This document shows, in pieces, positions 6,138 through 9,454 of a stretch of 9,454 bases of DNA. Below the pieces are notes generated by a model, which had not been told where the DNA came from, did not search any database, and saw only the letters and a list, made by a program, of their open reading frames with translations. Source of the DNA: Chlamydiota bacterium (GTDB lineage Bacteria > Chlamydiota > Chlamydiia > Chlamydiales > Simkaniaceae); NCBI GenBank assembly GCA_029556005.1, contig JAKQGT010000203.1, forward strand, positions 1-9,454, given 5' to 3'. The translations under genes were made by a program, and so were the position numbers. Each line of letters starts with the position of its first letter. The stretch's first letter is position 1.

Positions 6138-8516
6138 ATGCGTGTCCCTTTATCCTGGCTAAAAGAGTATGTCAAAATCGACTTATCTAACGAAGAACTC
6201 TCCGATATTTTAACGTTAGCAGGGCTTGAAGTAGATAAAGTAGAGCAGACCCCCTTTACTTTCACCAAGGTGATTGTGGGAGAGATCAAAGAGGTAAAAC
6301 CCCACCCCAACGCTGAAAAATTGAAAGTCGCTCAAGTTTTTGATGGTACGGAAACCCTTCAGGTCGTCTGTGGAGACCCAACCTGCAGCGCGGGAACCAA
6401 AACAGCCTTTGCTCAGATAGGGGCAACACTCGAACTCGATGGAAAACCTTTGAAAATTAAACGGTCAAAGTTACGGGATGTGGAATCTTTTGGAATGCTC
6501 TGCAGCGAAAAAGAGCTCGGCCTTTCCGACTATGACCAATCGATTATGCGCCTTAGCGACGCTGCTCCTCCTGGAACTGACCTCTCAGAACTTTTTGGGG
6601 ACACCATCATCGAGGTCTCTCTTACACCGAATTTAGGACATTGCATGAGCATGGTGGGAATTGCAAGAGATTTAGCCGCCCTCTTAGATCAAAAAGTCTC
6701 CCTTCCCATCGTTCAACTTCACGAAGGAAAAGAAAAAATTCAGACCCAAGTAGAGATTAAAGATCCCCAAAATTGTTACCGTTATAGCTGCCGACGGATC
6801 CGGAATGTTAAAGTGGGGCCCTCCCCTGATTGGATGAAAAAACGGTTAGAAAATGCGGGAGTGCGTAGCATCAATAATGTTGTGGATGCCACCAACTATG
6901 TGATGTTAGAGCTTGGGCAACCCCTCCATGCTTTTGATTATAGCAAGATTGGCGGTGGGAAAATTGTCGTCGCATCGACTGAAAAAGACATTCTTTTTGA
7001 GACCCTTGATGGCACTCAGCGCAAAATCCCCCCTGAAGTGCTGATGATCTATGATGGATCACGCCCTGTTGCGATTGCTGGTGTCATGGGAGGGGCAACT
7101 TCTGAAGTCCAAGAAAACACAACCGATATTTTATTAGAAGCAGCCCATTTTAACCCTTCCGCCGTGCGCAAAGGGAGCAAATTACTAGGAATGCGGAGTG
7201 AATCTTCTGCCCGCTTTGAGCGTGGCGTTGATCCTGCAAGGGTCACTCTAGCCTTAGATCGGGCAGCTTCCCTCATACAAGGGGAACACTTTCAAGGAAA
7301 GATTGATGTTGAAGGGAAGCCTATCAAACAGCGTAAGCTCAAACTCCGGATTGCCCGTGTGAACCAAATACTGGGAACCAAACTCAGTCAAAGTGAAATC
7401 GAAGCTTTTCTAAAGCGTTTAGAAATGGATCTAAAACCAAGTGATGGGATAATCGAAGTTTTGATCCCGTCTTATCGCAATGACATCCACCATGAAATCG
7501 ATCTCATTGAAGAGGTTGCTCGCATCTATGGGTATAATCATATCAAAAAGCGGGAAGCACGTGTCGTGAACTCTCCCCTTCCCCATGCAGCGATCTATCT
7601 TCTAGAAAACCACATACGGAGGGAGCTGATAGGAAGGGGACTCCAGGAGTTTCTAACCTGCGATCTGATCAGCCCTGAACTATCAGAACTAGCCGTTGAA
7701 AAATCCCTGGGAGAAAAAGAAGAGATTCATGTCTTGCAACCCAGCTCTGTTGACCAATCAATCCTGCGCACCTCTCTATTACCTGGCATGTTACAAGCGG
7801 TGAAACATAACTTTGATAGACAAAATTTTGATCTCTCTACCTTTGAAATCGGGCGCGTCCACTTCAAAGATAAGGGAGGCTACCATGAACGGTCGACTGC
7901 AGCGATCTTATTAACTGGAAAAAAACGTCCCCACCACTGGGGAGTTAAACCGGAAGAAGTGGACTTTTTTGATCTCAAAGGGATCGTGGAAAATATTCTT
8001 GAAGCTTTCTCTATTAAAGGGGCCTCTTTTGAACACGGAAATCTCAAAAGCTTCCATCCTGGGAAACAAGCGATTTTGCATGTGGGCACCCTCCGTTTAG
8101 GAGTATTAGGAGAAGTCCATCCCGATCGCTTACGTCAACTAGACATTGAAGAACGCGTATTTTTTGCTCAGATTGACTTGCACGACCTTCAAGAAGTGAA
8201 AGGGGGCATTAAACAGATGACCTCGCTCCCCCAATTTCCTGGATCAGAACGGGACTGGACAATCACCTTGAAAAAAGACTTTCCTATTGCAAAAGTCTTT
8301 AAAGCCATCGATAGTATTCCCTCAAAACTCCTGAAAAAATGCTCTCTGCTCGATCTTTATGAGAGTGATAAACTCGGAGCGCAGCAGAAAAATGTCACCC
8401 TCCGTTTTCTCTATCGCAACGATGAGCAAACGATTGAACAGCCCCAAGTTGAAAAAGAACATGAGCGCCTCACTTCCACCATTACAAAAAAGATCGAGGA
8501 ATTCATTTTAGGATAA
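6138..8516 (+). CDS. pheT: Phenylalanyl-tRNA synthetase beta subunit
   Basis: The 792-residue product is full length for bacterial PheT, which pairs with PheS as an alpha2-beta2 enzyme charging tRNA-Phe in the cytoplasm. Domains appear in order: N-terminal MRVPLSWLKEYV; an EMAP/OB-type tRNA-binding domain from about 40 to 150 (VGEIKEVKPHPNAEKL); the TPNLGHC motif near 165; the B3/B4 editing region about 210-385 with VDATNYVMLELGQPLHAFDY near 249, IAGVMGG and RSESSARFERGVDP near 353; the B5 domain about 400-475 with YRNDIHHEIDLIEEVARIYG; a catalytic-like core with SSVDQSILRTSLLPGML; and an anticodon-binding FDX-ACB domain from 697 (LPQFPGSERDW) to the end. The start is supported by AAGG (6127-6130) 7 nt before the ATG. 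pheS is not adjacent here, so the two subunits are encoded apart, as I recall for chlamydiae. No defects were seen. Confidence 0.98.
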   Translation: MRVPLSWLKEYVKIDLSNEELSDILTLAGLEVDKVEQTPFTFTKVIVGEIKEVKPHPNAEKLKVAQVFDGTETLQVVCGDPTCSAGTKTAFAQIGATLELDGKPLKIKRSKLRDVESFGMLCSEKELGLSDYDQSIMRLSDAAPPGTDLSELFGDTIIEVSLTPNLGHCMSMVGIARDLAALLDQKVSLPIVQLHEGKEKIQTQVEIKDPQNCYRYSCRRIRNVKVGPSPDWMKKRLENAGVRSINNVVDATNYVMLELGQPLHAFDYSKIGGGKIVVASTEKDILFETLDGTQRKIPPEVLMIYDGSRPVAIAGVMGGATSEVQENTTDILLEAAHFNPSAVRKGSKLLGMRSESSARFERGVDPARVTLALDRAASLIQGEHFQGKIDVEGKPIKQRKLKLRIARVNQILGTKLSQSEIEAFLKRLEMDLKPSDGIIEVLIPSYRNDIHHEIDLIEEVARIYGYNHIKKREARVVNSPLPHAAIYLLENHIRRELIGRGLQEFLTCDLISPELSELAVEKSLGEKEEIHVLQPSSVDQSILRTSLLPGMLQAVKHNFDRQNFDLSTFEIGRVHFKDKGGYHERSTAAILLTGKKRPHHWGVKPEEVDFFDLKGIVENILEAFSIKGASFEHGNLKSFHPGKQAILHVGTLRLGVLGEVHPDRLRQLDIEERVFFAQIDLHDLQEVKGGIKQMTSLPQFPGSERDWTITLKKDFPIAKVFKAIDSIPSKLLKKCSLLDLYESDKLGAQQKNVTLRFLYRNDEQTIEQPQVEKEHERLTSTITKKIEEFILG

Positions 8517-8586
8517 ATGAAAATTGTTCGACTTTATGGATAGACTCATGGTAGGATTAGGGAAAATGCGCAATTCGAGGTTTTAT

Positions 8587-9454
8587 ATGAAACGATCTTC
8601 GCTATTTCTCATCCCATTATGCGGCGTTCTTTTGGTAGGATGTCAAACCTCCAATAAAGATAAAAATGACAACGTGGTCTCCCAGCGTTATATTCACAAA
8701 TATGGATATGATGTTTCTAAAGAAGAGTGGGAATCTACTGGTTATCCCGGTCAAGTTGTCACAACGCTACGTAACGGGGTTACCCTCACTTCCTCTTATG
8801 AAAATGGCGTTTTACATGGTCCGACGACCTATACATTTCCCCATTCGAATACTATCGAATCTTTAAATATTTTCGAGCGTGGCAACTTAGTGAAAAAAAC
8901 TTCTTACGACATTCGTGGGATTCCTCAGAAAGAACAAATCTTCCTCTCTCCCTCGCATGTAAAAATCACCCGTTGGTATCAAAAAGGGACCCCTCTAAGT
9001 GTAGAAGAATACCACAATACAGAACTTCTTGAAGGGGAGTACTATAACGAACGCAACGAACCCGAGTATCGAGTCACTAAGGGATCGGGAACCCGTATCA
9101 CCCGTGACCAACACGAACAAGTTGTTGCTAAAGAACAGATTGCAAATGGTTACCCCATTCTTCGCGAAACCTTTCACCCTCATGGGATTCCCCATACAGT
9201 GATCCCTCTATCTGGAGGAAAGATCCATGGTGTAAAAAAGGTCTTTGCCCCTTCTGGAGAACCCATCTCGAGTGAGACTTATAAGCAAGATGTTCTTCAT
9301 GGCCCTGCTACCTACTATCAAAACGGATGCCGCTATTTAGAAGTTTCCTATAGTGATGGGCTGAAAGATGGCGTTGAGCGTCATTTTGTTGATGGTCAGA
9401 CAGTCGTAGAAGAAACGGAGTGGGTAGACGGCCATAAGCATGGCACCTCTGTCG
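8587..9454 (+). CDS. Lipoprotein with YwqK/MORN-variant repeats (3' end cut by window edge)
   Basis: The open frame covers 289 codons to the right edge, so the C-terminus is missing. The ATG at 8587 is preferred over in-frame ATGs at 8536, 8548 and 8566 because GAGG (8577-8580) is 6 nt before it and it starts directly a lipoprotein signal: MKRSS, a hydrophobic stretch, LVGC with the lipidated Cys at residue 19. The mature part contains irregular repeats of the form Y-x-x-G-x-L-H-G-x-x-x-Y-x-x-x-G, for example YENGVLHGPTTY, YKQDVLHGPATYYQNG and VDGHKHGTSV. These are the MORN_2/YwqK type (Pfam PF07661). Databases often label such proteins toxin-antitoxin YwqK family antitoxin, but a lipidated envelope protein next to pheT with no toxin gene in sight is unlikely to act as one. 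Inferred: a surface or periplasmic beta-hairpin repeat protein of unknown function. It lies 70 bp after pheT, with no clear promoter between. Confidence 0.88.
   Translation, partial: MKRSSLFLIPLCGVLLVGCQTSNKDKNDNVVSQRYIHKYGYDVSKEEWESTGYPGQVVTTLRNGVTLTSSYENGVLHGPTTYTFPHSNTIESLNIFERGNLVKKTSYDIRGIPQKEQIFLSPSHVKITRWYQKGTPLSVEEYHNTELLEGEYYNERNEPEYRVTKGSGTRITRDQHEQVVAKEQIANGYPILRETFHPHGIPHTVIPLSGGKIHGVKKVFAPSGEPISSETYKQDVLHGPATYYQNGCRYLEVSYSDGLKDGVERHFVDGQTVVEETEWVDGHKHGTSV

Noticed and set aside
8517..8543. Mini-ORF (8 codons plus stop) starting right at the pheT stop (TAAATG)
   Set aside because: Too short, without a ribosome site of its own, and in a different frame from the next gene; likely chance.
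8536..8586. In-frame upstream ATGs for the YwqK-type lipoprotein
   Set aside because: They would add up to 17 polar residues before the signal peptide, while the ATG at 8587 has GAGG at good spacing and starts the signal directly.

Overview
The window reads as a piece of an environmental chlamydia (phylum Chlamydiota, Simkania/Waddlia/Parachlamydia-like). Support comes from the moderate, slightly AT-rich base composition, a PheT with the TPNLGHC form of the conserved TPNxxxC motif, and an Lpg1974/Legionella-type beta-barrel porin, a family found in Legionella and in chlamydiae outside the genus Chlamydia. The assignment is an inference from protein style; no marker gene settles it.

Layout. 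Positions 1-889 (minus strand) hold the N-terminal 296 codons of a single-span membrane protein that runs off the left edge. It is divergent, across an 86-bp gap, from a tight plus-strand run of five exported proteins: a lipoprotein with a CGC motif (976-1986), a DUF547 protein (1996-2757), a FadL/OmpP1-type outer-membrane channel (2773-4065), a secreted protein of unknown function (4067-4966) and an Lpg1974-type outer-membrane porin (4963-6060). Gaps are between 15 bp and a 4-bp overlap, so this looks like one envelope operon. A short intergenic stretch with an extended -10 element then leads into pheT (6138-8516), the beta subunit of phenylalanyl-tRNA synthetase. A lipoprotein with YwqK/MORN-variant repeats (8587 onward) runs off the right edge.

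The standout feature is a 164-bp near-perfect palindrome at 4766-4929. It is a MITE-like element with 30-bp terminal arms (29/30 match), a perfect 20+20-bp core hairpin and two 30-bp spacers, flanked by TA/TATA. It sits in the 3' end of the secreted-protein gene. It appears to have removed the native stop codon by frameshift, added about 60 foreign residues, and moved the stop onto the ATGA junction with the porin gene. Removing one copy of the TATA-bounded unit restores a stop just after the conserved-looking end of the protein.

Working together: the five exported proteins are best read as a periplasm/outer-membrane module built around a channel for hydrophobic compounds, with lipoprotein and soluble periplasmic partners. 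The substrate is unknown. No tRNA, rRNA, CRISPR array, integrase or transposase gene was seen.
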